From assembly GCF_024519455.1 (NCBI RefSeq), contig NZ_JALJRY010000007.1:118880-182879 (forward strand): DNA of 64,000 bases. Reading direction: 5' to 3'. A model generated the notes under the pieces. It ran no database searches. It saw nothing but the letters and a program-made list of their open reading frames with translations, and was not told where the DNA came from. The translations under genes were made by a program, and so were the position numbers. Source of the DNA: Streptomyces sp. STR69. Its GTDB lineage: Bacteria > Actinomycetota > Actinomycetes > Streptomycetales > Streptomycetaceae. The stretch's first letter is position 1; each line of letters starts with the position of its first letter. Positions 52,060-61,242 of the stretch are shown here, piece by piece.

Positions 52060-52144
52060 TGTCCGAGGGGGGACTTGAACCCCCACGCCCTGTAAAGGGC
52101 ACTAGCACCTCAAGCTAGCGCGTCTGCCATTCCGCCACCCGGAC
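52060..52144 (-). tRNA. tRNA-Leu (anticodon GAG)
   Basis: An 85-nt tRNA. The acceptor stem GTCCGGG pairs with CTCGGAC, the anticodon loop reads TTGAGGT (GAG), a long variable arm contains TGCCCTTTACAGGGC, and the T-arm is GGGGGTTCAAGTCCCCC. CCA is not encoded. Leu identity is shown by the anticodon and type II variable arm. Confidence 0.93.
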
Positions 52145-52343
52145 AAGGTGTCTGTCGCGCGTGGCTTCCCCCGCGGCGACGAAGGAAACATTACCAGGCT
52201 TCCAGGGGTGGCCGATCACCCCCTGTTCCCACCCGCCTCCCGCGTGAACGGCGTGTGACGGGCCCGGACCGCCCTTGGGGTGCGGGCCGGGGAGAGAGAG
52301 GATGAGGGCTGGACCGCCAGCAGTGACAGTGGGAGGAAGCAGC

Positions 52344-53669
52344 GTGAGCGACACGGGCACGGCCAAGGGCGTCACCGGTGAGGACGAGGTCGTGGACCTC
52401 TGCCGCGAGCTGATCCGGTTCGACACCAGCAACTACGGCGACCACTCCGGCCCGGGTGAGCGCAAGGCGGCCGAGTACGTCGCCGAGCAGCTCGCCGAGG
52501 TGGGCCTCGAACCCCAGATCTTCGAGTCGCACCCGGGACGCGCCTCCACGGTCGCCCGGATCGAGGGCACGGACCCCTCCCGGCCCGCACTCCTCATCCA
52601 CGGCCACCTGGACGTCGTACCGGCGAACGCGGCGGACTGGACCCACCACCCCTTCTCAGGCGAGGTCGCGGACGGGTGCGTGTGGGGGCGCGGCGCGGTC
52701 GACATGAAGGACATGGACGCGATGACCCTGGCGGTCGTCCGCGACCGGCTGCGCAGCGGGCGCCGGCCCCCGCGCGACATCGTGCTCGCGTTCCTCGCGG
52801 ACGAGGAGGCGGGCGGCACGTACGGTGCGCGGCACCTCGTCGACAACCACCCCGAGCTGTTCGACGGCGTCACCGAGGGCATCAGCGAGGTCGGCGGGTT
52901 CTCGTTCACGGTGAGCGAGGAGCGGCGGCTCTATCTGATCCAGACGGCCGAGAAGGGCATGCACTGGATGAAGCTGACCGTGGCCGGCACCGCCGGGCAC
53001 GGATCGATGATCCACCGGGACAACGCGATCACCGAGTTGTCGGAGGCGGTCGCCCGTATCGGCCGGCACAAGTTCCCGGTACGGGTCACGAAGACGACGC
53101 GCGCCTTCCTCGACGAACTGGGCGACGCGCTCGGCACCCAGCTCGACCCCGAGGACATGGAGTCGACCCTCAAGCGGCTCGGCGGCATCGCCAAGCTCAT
53201 CGGCGCGACCCTGAGCAACACCGCCAACCCGACGCAGCTGAACGCCGGTTACAAGGTCAACGTCATCCCCGGCGAGGCCACCGCGCACGTCGACGGGCGG
53301 TTCCTGCCGGGGTACCAGGAGGAGTTCCTCGCCGACCTCGACCGGATCCTCGGGCCGAAGGTGAAGCGCGAGGGCGCGCACTCCGACAAGGCCCTGGAGA
53401 CCTCGTTCGACGGGCCCCTGGTCGAGGCGATGCAGTCCTCGCTGCTCGCCGAGGACCCGACCGCGAAGGCGATCCCGTACATGCTCTCCGGCGGCACGGA
53501 CGCCAAGTCCTTCGACGATCTGGGCATCCGCGGCTTCGGCTTCGCACCGCTCAAGCTGCCGCCGGAGCTGGACTTCGCGGGCATGTTCCACGGCGTCGAC
53601 GAGCGGGTGCCGGTGGAGGGGCTGAAGTTCGGGGTGCGGGTCCTGGACCGCTTCATCGACGCGTCGTAG
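52344..53669 (+). CDS. M20-family zinc metallopeptidase
   Basis: A 441-residue cytoplasmic peptidase or amidohydrolase. The metal motifs are LIHGHLDVVPA, GRGAVDMKDMDA and FLADEEAGGTYGA, in the typical order; a lid domain carries GTAGHGSM. The GTG at 52344 has a strong GGGAGGAAGCAGC site. Substrate unknown; members include dipeptidases and acyl-amino acid hydrolases. Confidence 0.9.
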   Translation: MSDTGTAKGVTGEDEVVDLCRELIRFDTSNYGDHSGPGERKAAEYVAEQLAEVGLEPQIFESHPGRASTVARIEGTDPSRPALLIHGHLDVVPANAADWTHHPFSGEVADGCVWGRGAVDMKDMDAMTLAVVRDRLRSGRRPPRDIVLAFLADEEAGGTYGARHLVDNHPELFDGVTEGISEVGGFSFTVSEERRLYLIQTAEKGMHWMKLTVAGTAGHGSMIHRDNAITELSEAVARIGRHKFPVRVTKTTRAFLDELGDALGTQLDPEDMESTLKRLGGIAKLIGATLSNTANPTQLNAGYKVNVIPGEATAHVDGRFLPGYQEEFLADLDRILGPKVKREGAHSDKALETSFDGPLVEAMQSSLLAEDPTAKAIPYMLSGGTDAKSFDDLGIRGFGFAPLKLPPELDFAGMFHGVDERVPVEGLKFGVRVLDRFIDAS

Positions 53670-53829
53670 GAGGCCGGGTGACACCGGTTGACGCCTGAAT
53701 TCGACCGCGTGTGCGGGGGGCGACTGGGACGAGTGAATGTGCTCATAAGCTCGTAGCTCCATTACTCCCTCCTCGTTACAGGTGATGCGATCGGCAACAC
53801 GAGATCGCTTTTGCCAACAAGGAGGAATA

Positions 53830-54063
53830 ATGATCAAGAAGGTCGTCGCCGCTGCGGCTGCCACCGGTGGCCTGGTTCTCGCGGGAGCGGGCCTGGCCGT
53901 CGCCGACTCGGGCGCTCAGGGTGCCGCTGTGCACTCCCCGGGTGTCGTTTCCGGCAACGTCATCCAGGTTCCCGTGCACGTCCCGGTGAACGTGTGCGGC
54001 AACACGATCTCGGTGATCGGTCTGCTGAACCCCGCCTTCGGCAACACCTGCATCAACAAGTGA
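53830..54063 (+). CDS. chpH: Short chaplin
   Basis: A 77-residue secreted chaplin. After the signal peptide (MIKKVVAAAAATGGLVLAGAGLAVA) the mature protein is a single chaplin domain with two cysteines (NVCGNT and GNTCINK). Such proteins self-assemble into amphipathic fibrils that lower surface tension for aerial growth. GGAGGAATA precedes the ATG. The symbol is given because of the adjacent long chaplin, as in S. coelicolor chpC-chpH. Confidence 0.85.
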   Translation: MIKKVVAAAAATGGLVLAGAGLAVADSGAQGAAVHSPGVVSGNVIQVPVHVPVNVCGNTISVIGLLNPAFGNTCINK

Positions 54064-54092
54064 CGTCGCCCCACTGAGGGGTGACCACGTCC

Positions 54093-54138
54093 TCGGCCCC
54101 GGAGCGCGCGCCATGCGCTCCGGGGCCGACGGGTCTTT
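54093..54138 (+). terminator. Terminator between the chaplin genes
   Basis: A perfect 15-bp stem (54093-54107 with 54115-54129) and 7-base loop, followed by CGGGTCTTTG. The long chaplin downstream therefore needs its own promoter. Confidence 0.8.
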
Positions 54139-54234
54139 GCGCGTCCTTTCGCCGGGAATCGGGCGGGGAGTCGCGCGAGGAATTCAGTCAGTCAGGAATG
54201 ACAGCAGGGAATGAAGGCAGGGGGGAATTCAACA

Positions 54235-55278
54235 ATGCGACAGGTCACCCGCAAGAGTTTGATGACCATGGCGGCGGCGACCGGGGTGATCGCCGCCGCG
54301 GGCGGTGTCGCCCACGCCGACTCGGGCGCGAACGGCTTCGCCTCGGACTCGCCCGGCGTACTGTCCGGCAACACCGTGCAGGCACCGGTGCATGTGCCGG
54401 TCAACGTCTGCGGCAACACCGTGAACGTGGTCGGGATCCTCAACCCGGCGGTCGGCAACAGGTGCGCCAACCAGGGCGGGGGCAGCGGTGGTTACGGCGG
54501 CCATGGGTCGTCCGGTGGCTACGGTGACTCGGGGGGTTACGGAAACTCGGGCGGCTACGGCGGCTCAGGGGGACACGGTGGCTCCGGCGGACACGGCGCG
54601 CACGGCGGCTCAGGGGGCTCGCATGCCGGCGGACATGCCTCGGGCTCGCCCGGTGTCGGCTCGGGCAACCACGTCCAGGTACCGATCGACGTGCCGGTGA
54701 ACGTGTGCGGCAACAGCGTCGACGTCATCGGCATCGGCAACGCCGTCACCGGCAACGACTGCGCCAACGGCGGCGGTTGGAACGACGGCGGCCACCACCA
54801 CGGGACGCCTCCGGGCGGCGGCGGGCATCACGGTGGCGGCGGTCACCATGGTGGGGGTCACCACGGCGGAGGTCAGGACGGTGGCGGCGGTGGTCACCAT
54901 GGTGGCGGCCACCACGGTGGTGGTCATCACGGCACGCCTCCGGGCGGCGGTCACGGGACGACCCCGCCGGGAACGCCGGGCCACCCGAGCACTCCGGGCC
55001 ACCCGGGGACCCCCGGTCACCCCGGAACTCCCACTCACCCGGTCACGCCCGCTCACCCCGGTTCGCCGGGCGGCATCTCACCGGTGAACAGCGGTCACAC
55101 GCCGACCGGCGCGGCCCACGTCACCCAGCCCGGTGCGCAGTCCGCCGTCCGGTCCCAGGGCGGCCCGCAGCTCGCGCACACCGGTGCCGATCTGCCGTTG
55201 GGCCTCGCGCTGCCGGTCGGAGCGGGCGCGCTGCTCGCGGGCGCGGTGCTTTACCGCAAGGCGAAGGCGATGGCGTAG
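54235..55278 (+). CDS. chpC: Long chaplin with two chaplin domains and LAHTG anchor
   Basis: A 347-residue cell-wall-anchored chaplin. After the signal peptide the first chaplin domain spans about 35-80 and the second about 150-190, each with the NVCGN and C pattern. A His/Gly-rich linker (HHGGGHH type) follows, and near the end LAHTG precedes a hydrophobic helix and a basic tail, the class E sortase signal. The long Gly/His/Pro linker is repeat-rich. The ATG at 54235 has a GGGGGAATTC site. The symbol follows synteny. Confidence 0.82.
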   Translation: MRQVTRKSLMTMAAATGVIAAAGGVAHADSGANGFASDSPGVLSGNTVQAPVHVPVNVCGNTVNVVGILNPAVGNRCANQGGGSGGYGGHGSSGGYGDSGGYGNSGGYGGSGGHGGSGGHGAHGGSGGSHAGGHASGSPGVGSGNHVQVPIDVPVNVCGNSVDVIGIGNAVTGNDCANGGGWNDGGHHHGTPPGGGGHHGGGGHHGGGHHGGGQDGGGGGHHGGGHHGGGHHGTPPGGGHGTTPPGTPGHPSTPGHPGTPGHPGTPTHPVTPAHPGSPGGISPVNSGHTPTGAAHVTQPGAQSAVRSQGGPQLAHTGADLPLGLALPVGAGALLAGAVLYRKAKAMA

Positions 55279-55303
55279 CACCCGGGAACATGTGATCTGC
55301 GCG

Positions 55304-55341
55304 ACGGAGGGGCCCCGCACAGCCGGGGCCCGCTCCGTTTC
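55304..55341 (+). terminator. Terminator after the long chaplin
   Basis: A stem of 14-15 bases with one bulge (55304-55317 with 55324-55338) and a short loop, followed by TTT. Confidence 0.75.
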
Positions 55342-55353
55342 GCCCGACTCAGC

Positions 55354-55542
55354 TCACCACGTGGCACGCACCTGGCGGATGATCCGCCGGCGCAGCCGCA
55401 CCCTGCGGCTGCCGTCGCGCAGCAGGCTCAGTCGGTCCAATTCCCAGTGTCCGTACTCGGCGTGGTCCGTCAGCAGACGTGTGGCGTCCTTGCGGGAGAC
55501 CCCGCGCGGTACGTACACGTCGACAAATTCGTATTCCGGCAT
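55354..55542 (-). CDS. DUF5703-like small protein
   Basis: A 62-residue basic protein with no signal peptide. The sequence YEFVDVYVPRGVSRKDATRLL and a C-terminal arginine-rich RRVRLRRRIIRQV are as in actinobacterial DUF5703 proteins, function unknown. It is divergent from the acidic protein gene, 47 bp away. Confidence 0.7.
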   Translation of the reverse strand: MPEYEFVDVYVPRGVSRKDATRLLTDHAEYGHWELDRLSLLRDGSRRVRLRRRIIRQVRATW

Positions 55543-55589
55543 CGCATCTATTGTGCGGGCAGAGCCCCGGTACGGATAGCGTCTGCACT

Positions 55590-56336
55590 ATGTCTGATGC
55601 TGCGCAGCCCACCGCTGCCGAGGTACGCGCCGCCGCCGAGGCGGTCAAGACCGCGCTCGACCGCCACCTGGCCGCGGTCGAAGGCCGGTCGGGGGAGGAC
55701 GACCCGGCCGTCTACGAGGCGTTCAACCAGCTCGCCGCTGCCGCCGAGGTCTATGACGAGCTGCTCTACGACCGTTATGACGAGGTCACGCCTTTCGAGA
55801 TCCCCGGTACCGACGACTCCCTGCCGCCGTACACCGGCCCCGAGGAGCCGAACGCGGTGAGTGTGCTGATCCGTCGCGACTACGCCGTGGCGGAACCGCA
55901 GCGGCTGCTCGCGCAGGCGCAGCGGGTCGAGGCGGCGGTCGGCGACGGCACGGGCACGGAGGCCTCCGGCACGATCCACGGTGCGCTCGGCATTCTCTTC
56001 GACGAGTTCGAGGCCGACGAGATCGCCTCCCGGCCCAAGGAGTTCGGCCTTGAGGAGGGCGACTCCACGCTGTGGGTGACCGCGGCCGACGAAGCGGCCG
56101 AGCCCGGTGCCTGGCTTGAGGCTCCCTTCGAGGGGGTCGACCCCCAGCGGGTGGTGTGCCGCTTCGACGTCAGCGCGGTCTTCGACGACGAGATCGACGA
56201 CGAACTGGACGACATCGACGAGGCGGACGAGCCCGGAGCCGAGATCGAGGACGTGATCGACGACGAACTCGATCCCGACCTGGACGCTGATCTCGACGAG
56301 GACGAGGACCTGGAGGCGCTGGAAGCGGATCGCTGA
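55590..56336 (+). CDS. Acidic conserved hypothetical protein
   Basis: A 248-residue cytoplasmic protein. The last about 60 residues are almost all Asp and Glu (DDEIDDELDDIDEAD type). The front part is helical (AEVRAAAEAVKTALDRHLAAVEG) and I do not recognise its family. The ATG at 55590 is preceded by weak GGAT. Function unknown; highly acidic tails often serve in metal or basic-protein binding. Confidence 0.65.
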   Translation: MSDAAQPTAAEVRAAAEAVKTALDRHLAAVEGRSGEDDPAVYEAFNQLAAAAEVYDELLYDRYDEVTPFEIPGTDDSLPPYTGPEEPNAVSVLIRRDYAVAEPQRLLAQAQRVEAAVGDGTGTEASGTIHGALGILFDEFEADEIASRPKEFGLEEGDSTLWVTAADEAAEPGAWLEAPFEGVDPQRVVCRFDVSAVFDDEIDDELDDIDEADEPGAEIEDVIDDELDPDLDADLDEDEDLEALEADR

Positions 56337-56432
56337 GCCGCACCGCGCCGGCTGTGACGAACGACGGCGGCGGTCACGGAAGGAACCCCTACGTGACCGT
56401 CGTCGTCGTCGTTCGTCATCGCGGCGTCCGCT

Positions 56433-58784
56433 TCAGCCCCCTGCCGGGACCTGCGGTCGCAGCAGGACCGGCAACCGGGTCGTGCGCGGCTTGGCCGGGA
56501 TCTCGGCGACGGCGCGGGGCAGCGCCTGATCGACGCCGTGCACCACGGAGAGATGACGGTCCGCCCGGCTGAACGCCGTGTAGACCCAGGGCCGGCTGAG
56601 CGCCTGCGCCGCGTCCCCGGGCAGCACCACGACCACCGCGGGCCACCGCGCCCCCACCGCCTGATGCGCGGTCAACGCCCACCCGTGCCGTACGGACTGC
56701 TCCACCCGCTCCTTCGGTACGACGACGGGCTCGCCCGCGCACGACAGGTGCAGCCCCTCGGCGTCGGCCTTCACCGCCTGGCCGATGACGGTACGGCCCG
56801 GGGTGGGGGAGTAGGCGACCCGGTCACCGGGGTCGAAGCCGCCGAACCGGCCGGGGCCGGGGTTCAACCGCTCCTTCAGCGCCGCGTTGAGGGCGCGGGT
56901 GCCGGCCGCGCCGCCGTGGCCCGGGGTGATCACCACGGTCTGTTCGGCGGGGACGCCGATCACGCGCGGCACCGAGTCGGCGACGAGCTGCACGGTCCGG
57001 TGCACGGCCTCGCCGGCGTCCCGCACCGGCACGATCACGACCTCCTTGCCGGGGGCCTCCACCTGGTTCAGCTCGCCGATGCCGATGCCGGAGACCAGCT
57101 CGCCCACGGGACCGAGGTCGGGGCGGCGGGAGACGACGTGGGGGCAGGCCCGTGCCGCGAGCAGATCGGCGAAGACCCGCCCGGGGCCCGCCGACCACAG
57201 CACCGCAGGGTCCCCGGCCAGCACCAGCCGGGCGCCGTCCGGCAGCGACTCGGTGAGCAGGGCGGCCGTCTCCACGTCGAGCTGGGGCGCGTCGAGCACG
57301 ACGAGGAGGTCCAGGTCCAGCGCACCGTCCGCGTCCCGCCCGGGCCCTTCGGCACCGGCCAACAGCCCGGCGACGGTTGCCACTCGGGGGCCGTCGCCGA
57401 GCCCGGGGCCATCTGACGCGTGACGCTCCGCCCTGGCGTTCTCGGCCACCGGACCCGACGGTGTGCCCGTCTCCGACTCGGCCGCGAGGTTCCCTGTAAC
57501 GAGGCCCTCCGGCACGGAGCCGTCCGACCCCGGCCGGTGCGGCTCGCCGGGCGCGGCACCCGCCGCCTCGGCGGACCGCGTCAGCAGTGCGGTGAACCGG
57601 TCCCGGCCCACCGGGCTGTACGCGGCGGCCCAGGCGCGCAGTCCGAAGTCCGCCGCCGCGTGCAGCAGCGCGGCCGGTTCGTCGAGGGACGCCTCCCCGC
57701 CGGTGTGCAGCACCAGGCCGTGCCCGGCGACCGCGCGGATCAGCTCGCCGGTGGACCCCTTGGCGGCACCGGCCCGCTCCCAGTCCGCCGCCGAACCGTC
57801 CTCCTTCGGCACGGAGTTGATCAGTTTGGCCAGCCCGTCGGCGAGGCTCTCCTCGGCGAGCGCGTAACGCTCCAGGCCGATCAGCACCCGGACCGGACGC
57901 TCCGCTTCCTCTTCCGCCTCGTCGTCCGTGCGCTGCACCGGGACCGCGGGCTCGTCCAACGCGTCCTGGAAGAGCAGTACTTCGCCCTCCGCGACGGCGC
58001 TCTGCGTCGCCGCGTCGGGGTCGGGCACGCCCTGCTTGGCCAGTGCGGCCGTCAACGCCGAGGCCTCCAGGGCCGTATGCCCGGCCAGGGCCGCCTGCTC
58101 CAGGAGCCAGCCGGTGACCGACCGGCCCCGCCGCTCGTCGTCCGGTGCGCACTCGGCGCCGAGCAGCGCCCGCGCGAACCCGTCGGCCTGCTCGGGCCGT
58201 ACCCCCGGGATGCGCAGCAACTGCCAGGGATCCTCGCGGAGTTCGTCGTCCGCGCCCTCGCCGAGCGCTGCCACGACCTGTGCCGCGAGGGTCTCGGGCG
58301 CGCCGCCCTCGACCAGCACCTGCCGTACGGACGCGACGGTCTCGGTGGCCGGGGCGCCGGGCTCGGCCGTGACGGGCTGTGGCCGCCGCACGGCTTCGGG
58401 GGCGGCGGATCGGCGCGGGGCGGGCTCCGGCCCGGTGAACGCGGTGGCGACGGGCTTCTCGCCGCTCTCCACGGCTCGGACGGCAGCGAGGAGATCGGCG
58501 GCCGTCCCGCTCAGTTTGGTCCCCGCCACGATGGGCCCGGCCTTCTCCGCCTTCCGCCGCTCGATGCGCTCCCGCTCCAGCCGCTGCGCGAGCAACTCGG
58601 CGGCGGCCTCGGACAGTTCGGGCGCGGCGGCAGCCTCGGCAGTGGCCTCACCGGTGCCCTCTGCGCCCTCCGCAGCTGTAGCCTCACCCGCGTCCGCGCC
58701 CTCGGCGACGTCCGCCACGGCGTCCTGCGTCGCCTCCGCGCCCTCGGCCGGTGAGGTCTCCGTGGTCTCCGGGTCCGTGCTCAC
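56433..58784 (-). CDS. Degenerate RecD2-like helicase with helix-hairpin-helix region
   Basis: A 783-residue protein. The N-terminus is acidic and Glu/Ala-rich, followed by an HHH segment (DPWQLLRIPGVRPEQADGF, 186-204). The helicase core is recognisable but lacks functional motifs. Where Walker A belongs there is VLHTGGEASLDEPAA (around 359-371) with no GxGKT. Walker B is VVLDAPQLD instead of DEAQ, and the RecD motif AHQAVGARW replaces the usual SQG. The GTG at 58784 overlaps the aldo/keto reductase stop. ATPase activity is unlikely; a structural or regulatory role is possible. Confidence 0.8.
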   Translation of the reverse strand: MSTDPETTETSPAEGAEATQDAVADVAEGADAGEATAAEGAEGTGEATAEAAAAPELSEAAAELLAQRLERERIERRKAEKAGPIVAGTKLSGTAADLLAAVRAVESGEKPVATAFTGPEPAPRRSAAPEAVRRPQPVTAEPGAPATETVASVRQVLVEGGAPETLAAQVVAALGEGADDELREDPWQLLRIPGVRPEQADGFARALLGAECAPDDERRGRSVTGWLLEQAALAGHTALEASALTAALAKQGVPDPDAATQSAVAEGEVLLFQDALDEPAVPVQRTDDEAEEEAERPVRVLIGLERYALAEESLADGLAKLINSVPKEDGSAADWERAGAAKGSTGELIRAVAGHGLVLHTGGEASLDEPAALLHAAADFGLRAWAAAYSPVGRDRFTALLTRSAEAAGAAPGEPHRPGSDGSVPEGLVTGNLAAESETGTPSGPVAENARAERHASDGPGLGDGPRVATVAGLLAGAEGPGRDADGALDLDLLVVLDAPQLDVETAALLTESLPDGARLVLAGDPAVLWSAGPGRVFADLLAARACPHVVSRRPDLGPVGELVSGIGIGELNQVEAPGKEVVIVPVRDAGEAVHRTVQLVADSVPRVIGVPAEQTVVITPGHGGAAGTRALNAALKERLNPGPGRFGGFDPGDRVAYSPTPGRTVIGQAVKADAEGLHLSCAGEPVVVPKERVEQSVRHGWALTAHQAVGARWPAVVVVLPGDAAQALSRPWVYTAFSRADRHLSVVHGVDQALPRAVAEIPAKPRTTRLPVLLRPQVPAGG

Positions 58785-59764
58785 AGCGTGCTCCAGTCGT
58801 GATCGGGATAGCGGTGCAGAGGCGCCGACACATCGTCGAGCGCTCGGCAGATCTCGTCAGGAAGACTAAGCGCCTCCACTGACAACGCGGCCGTGAGCTG
58901 CTGCGCGTTGCGCGCGCCGACGATCGGGGCGGCCACCCCGGGCCGGTCGCGGACCCAGGCCAGGGCGATCTGGAGGGGTGTCACGGCGAGTCCGTCCGCG
59001 GCCGTCGTCACGGCGTCCACGATGCGGGTCGCCGTGTCGTCGAGGTAGGGCGCGACGAAGAGCCCCATGTGCTCCGAGGCGCCGCGCGAGTCGGCCGGTG
59101 TGCCGTGCCGGTACTTCCCGGTGAGCACCCCGCGCCCGAGCGGCGAGGAGGGCAGCAGCCCGATGCCCAGGTCGAGCGCGGCCGGCAGCACCTCGCGCTC
59201 CACACCTCGCTGCAACAGCGAGTACTCCAGCTGTGTGCTGGCCAGCCGCGTCCGCGTGCCCGGCGCCGCGAGCTGCCAGGTCGCGGCCTTGGCGAGCTGC
59301 CAGCCGCAGTAGTTGGAGACGCCCGCGTAGCGCGCCCGCCCGCTGCTGACCGCCAGGTCGAGGGCCTGGAGGGTCTCCTCGAGCGGCGTGAACGGGTCGA
59401 AGGCGTGGATGTGCCACAGGTCGACGTAGTCCGTGCCGAGGCGGGCCAGCGAGGCGTCCAGCGCGGCGAGCAGATGGCCGCGCGAGCCGTCGAAGCGGCG
59501 GTCGGGGTCGGGCACGCTCCCCGCCTTCGTGGAGATGACCAGGTCCCGGCGCGGCACGAGCCCTTCTATGAGCTGTCCGAGCAGATACTCGGCCTCCCCG
59601 TCGCCGTACACGTCCGCCGTGTCGACGAGGGTGCCGCCGGCCTCCCAGAACGCCTTCAAGAGGTCCGCGGCGTCATGCTCGTCGGTGTCGCGCCCCCACG
59701 TGAGGGTGCCGAGTCCGATCCGGGACACACGAAGGCCGGTACGGCCGAGATGCCTCTGCTCCAT
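58781..59764 (-). CDS. Aldo/keto reductase
   Basis: A 327-residue (beta/alpha)8 oxidoreductase using NADPH. The catalytic Asp/Tyr region is DTADVYGDGEAEYLLG; Lys is in VISTKAG; His lies in WHIHAFDP. The ATG at 59764 (EQRHLGRTGLRVSRIGLG) fits family starts, though the frame is open to 59875. It overlaps the helicase-like gene by four bases. Substrate unknown. Confidence 0.88.
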   Translation of the reverse strand: MEQRHLGRTGLRVSRIGLGTLTWGRDTDEHDAADLLKAFWEAGGTLVDTADVYGDGEAEYLLGQLIEGLVPRRDLVISTKAGSVPDPDRRFDGSRGHLLAALDASLARLGTDYVDLWHIHAFDPFTPLEETLQALDLAVSSGRARYAGVSNYCGWQLAKAATWQLAAPGTRTRLASTQLEYSLLQRGVEREVLPAALDLGIGLLPSSPLGRGVLTGKYRHGTPADSRGASEHMGLFVAPYLDDTATRIVDAVTTAADGLAVTPLQIALAWVRDRPGVAAPIVGARNAQQLTAALSVEALSLPDEICRALDDVSAPLHRYPDHDWSTL

Positions 59765-59950
59765 GAACGCCGAGATTACTGGCCTGAACCTGGCCTGTGG
59801 TTGCCTGTGGACAACCGATTTGCACGATGATCCACAGTCCCTCGCACGGCACGCTCCGTGACCACTCACCGGCACCCGTCCTGTCCGCCGGGACCGCCTC
59901 GCGCTAGGGTCGGCACAACAGCGACGTTACTGATGGGTAAGGGGTCTGCC

Positions 59951-61006
59951 ATGCAGCTCGGGATCAACCTCGGCTACTGGGGTGCCGGAATGGACGGCGA
60001 CAATCTGGCCGTGGCCCAGGAGGCCGACCGCCTCGGCTACGCCGTGTGCTGGGCCGCCGAGGCCTACGGCTCCGACGCGGCCACGGTTCTCACCTGGGTC
60101 GCCGCGCAGACCGAGCGCATCGACGTCGGTTCGGCCATCTTCCAGATCCCGGCCCGCCAGCCCGCGATGACCGCGATGACCGCCGCGACCCTCGACTCGC
60201 TGTCCGGGGGCCGCTTCCGTCTCGGCATCGGTGTCTCGGGCCCGCAGGTCTCCGAGGGCTGGTACGGCGTCAAGTTCGACAAGCCGCTGGCACGCACGCG
60301 TGAGTACGTCGAGATCGTACGGAAGGCGATGACCCGCGAGCGGCTGTCGTACGACGGCGAGCACTGGACGCTGCCGCTGCCCGGCGGCCCCGGCAAGCCC
60401 CTCAAGCTGACCGTGCACCCGCAGCGCGAGCACATCCCGCTCTACATCGCGGCGATCGGTCCGAAGAACCTGGAGCAGACCGGCGAGATCGCCGACGGCG
60501 CGCTGCTCATCTTCCCGTCCGCCGAGCACCTGGAGGACACCGCCGTCCGGCATCTGCGGGCCGGACGCGAGAAGGCGGGCAAGACCCTCGAAGGCTTCGA
60601 CATCGTCCCGACGCTCCCGCTCGCCCTCGGCGAGGACAAGGACGTCGAGAAGCTCGCCGACACCTTCCGCCCGTACACCGCCCTTTACGTCGGCGGGATG
60701 GGCAGCCGACAGCAGAACTTCTACAACAAGCAGGCCCGGCGCATGGGCTTCGAGGCGGCGGCTGCCGAGATCCAGGACAAGTACCTGGCCGGCGACAAGG
60801 ACGGCGCCGCCGCCGCCATCCCGCACGACCTGATCGACAAGACGACGCTCCTGGGCTCCGTGGACCGCATCGCGGACCGGATGAAGGAGTACGCGGCGGC
60901 CGGTGTCACCACCCTGACGCTCGCCCCGGCGGGCTGGACCCTGGAGGAGCGGATCGCCGCCCTCCGCGCCGGAACCGACGCACTGGAGCGCGCGGGTCTT
61001 GCGTAA
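59951..61006 (+). CDS. LLM-class F420-dependent oxidoreductase
   Basis: A 351-residue luciferase-like enzyme probably using F420. Family features are the first strand LGINLGYWGAG, FQIPARQPAMTAMTAATLDSLSGGR, and GIGVSGPQVSEGWYG. The ATG at 59951 follows AAGGGG. The substrate is unknown; many actinobacterial LLM proteins oxidise alcohols or reduce imines. Confidence 0.88.
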   Translation: MQLGINLGYWGAGMDGDNLAVAQEADRLGYAVCWAAEAYGSDAATVLTWVAAQTERIDVGSAIFQIPARQPAMTAMTAATLDSLSGGRFRLGIGVSGPQVSEGWYGVKFDKPLARTREYVEIVRKAMTRERLSYDGEHWTLPLPGGPGKPLKLTVHPQREHIPLYIAAIGPKNLEQTGEIADGALLIFPSAEHLEDTAVRHLRAGREKAGKTLEGFDIVPTLPLALGEDKDVEKLADTFRPYTALYVGGMGSRQQNFYNKQARRMGFEAAAAEIQDKYLAGDKDGAAAAIPHDLIDKTTLLGSVDRIADRMKEYAAAGVTTLTLAPAGWTLEERIAALRAGTDALERAGLA

Positions 61007-61033
61007 CGCGGCTCTGCCGTACGGAAGTTTTCT

Positions 61034-61077
61034 ACGGCCGTGGTGGGGGCTCGGGGGGTCTTCCCCGCCACGGCCGT
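61034..61077 (+). terminator. Strong hairpin after the LLM oxidoreductase
   Basis: Arms 61034-61048 and 61063-61077 pair over 15 bases with one mismatch around a 14-base loop. It lies 28 bp after the stop. No U-run, as usual here. Confidence 0.72.
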
Positions 61078-61242
61078 CACGGGGAACAACGCGCGGCAGC
61101 CCGCGCGGTTACGCCCCCGTCGGGACATCGGCCGTCCTCCTTTCGGCGGAGTTGTCCGACACAGCTGTTGCAGCACCTCTGACGTCGCATTTGACTCGTT
61201 CTTTGCGGAATGCGTCGAAATCCTGCATGGAGGTGCGTTCAG

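Noticed and set aside
52060..52144. tRNA-Leu considered as an attachment site for an integrated element
   Set aside because: No integrase, excisionase or duplicated tRNA 3' end was found on either side.
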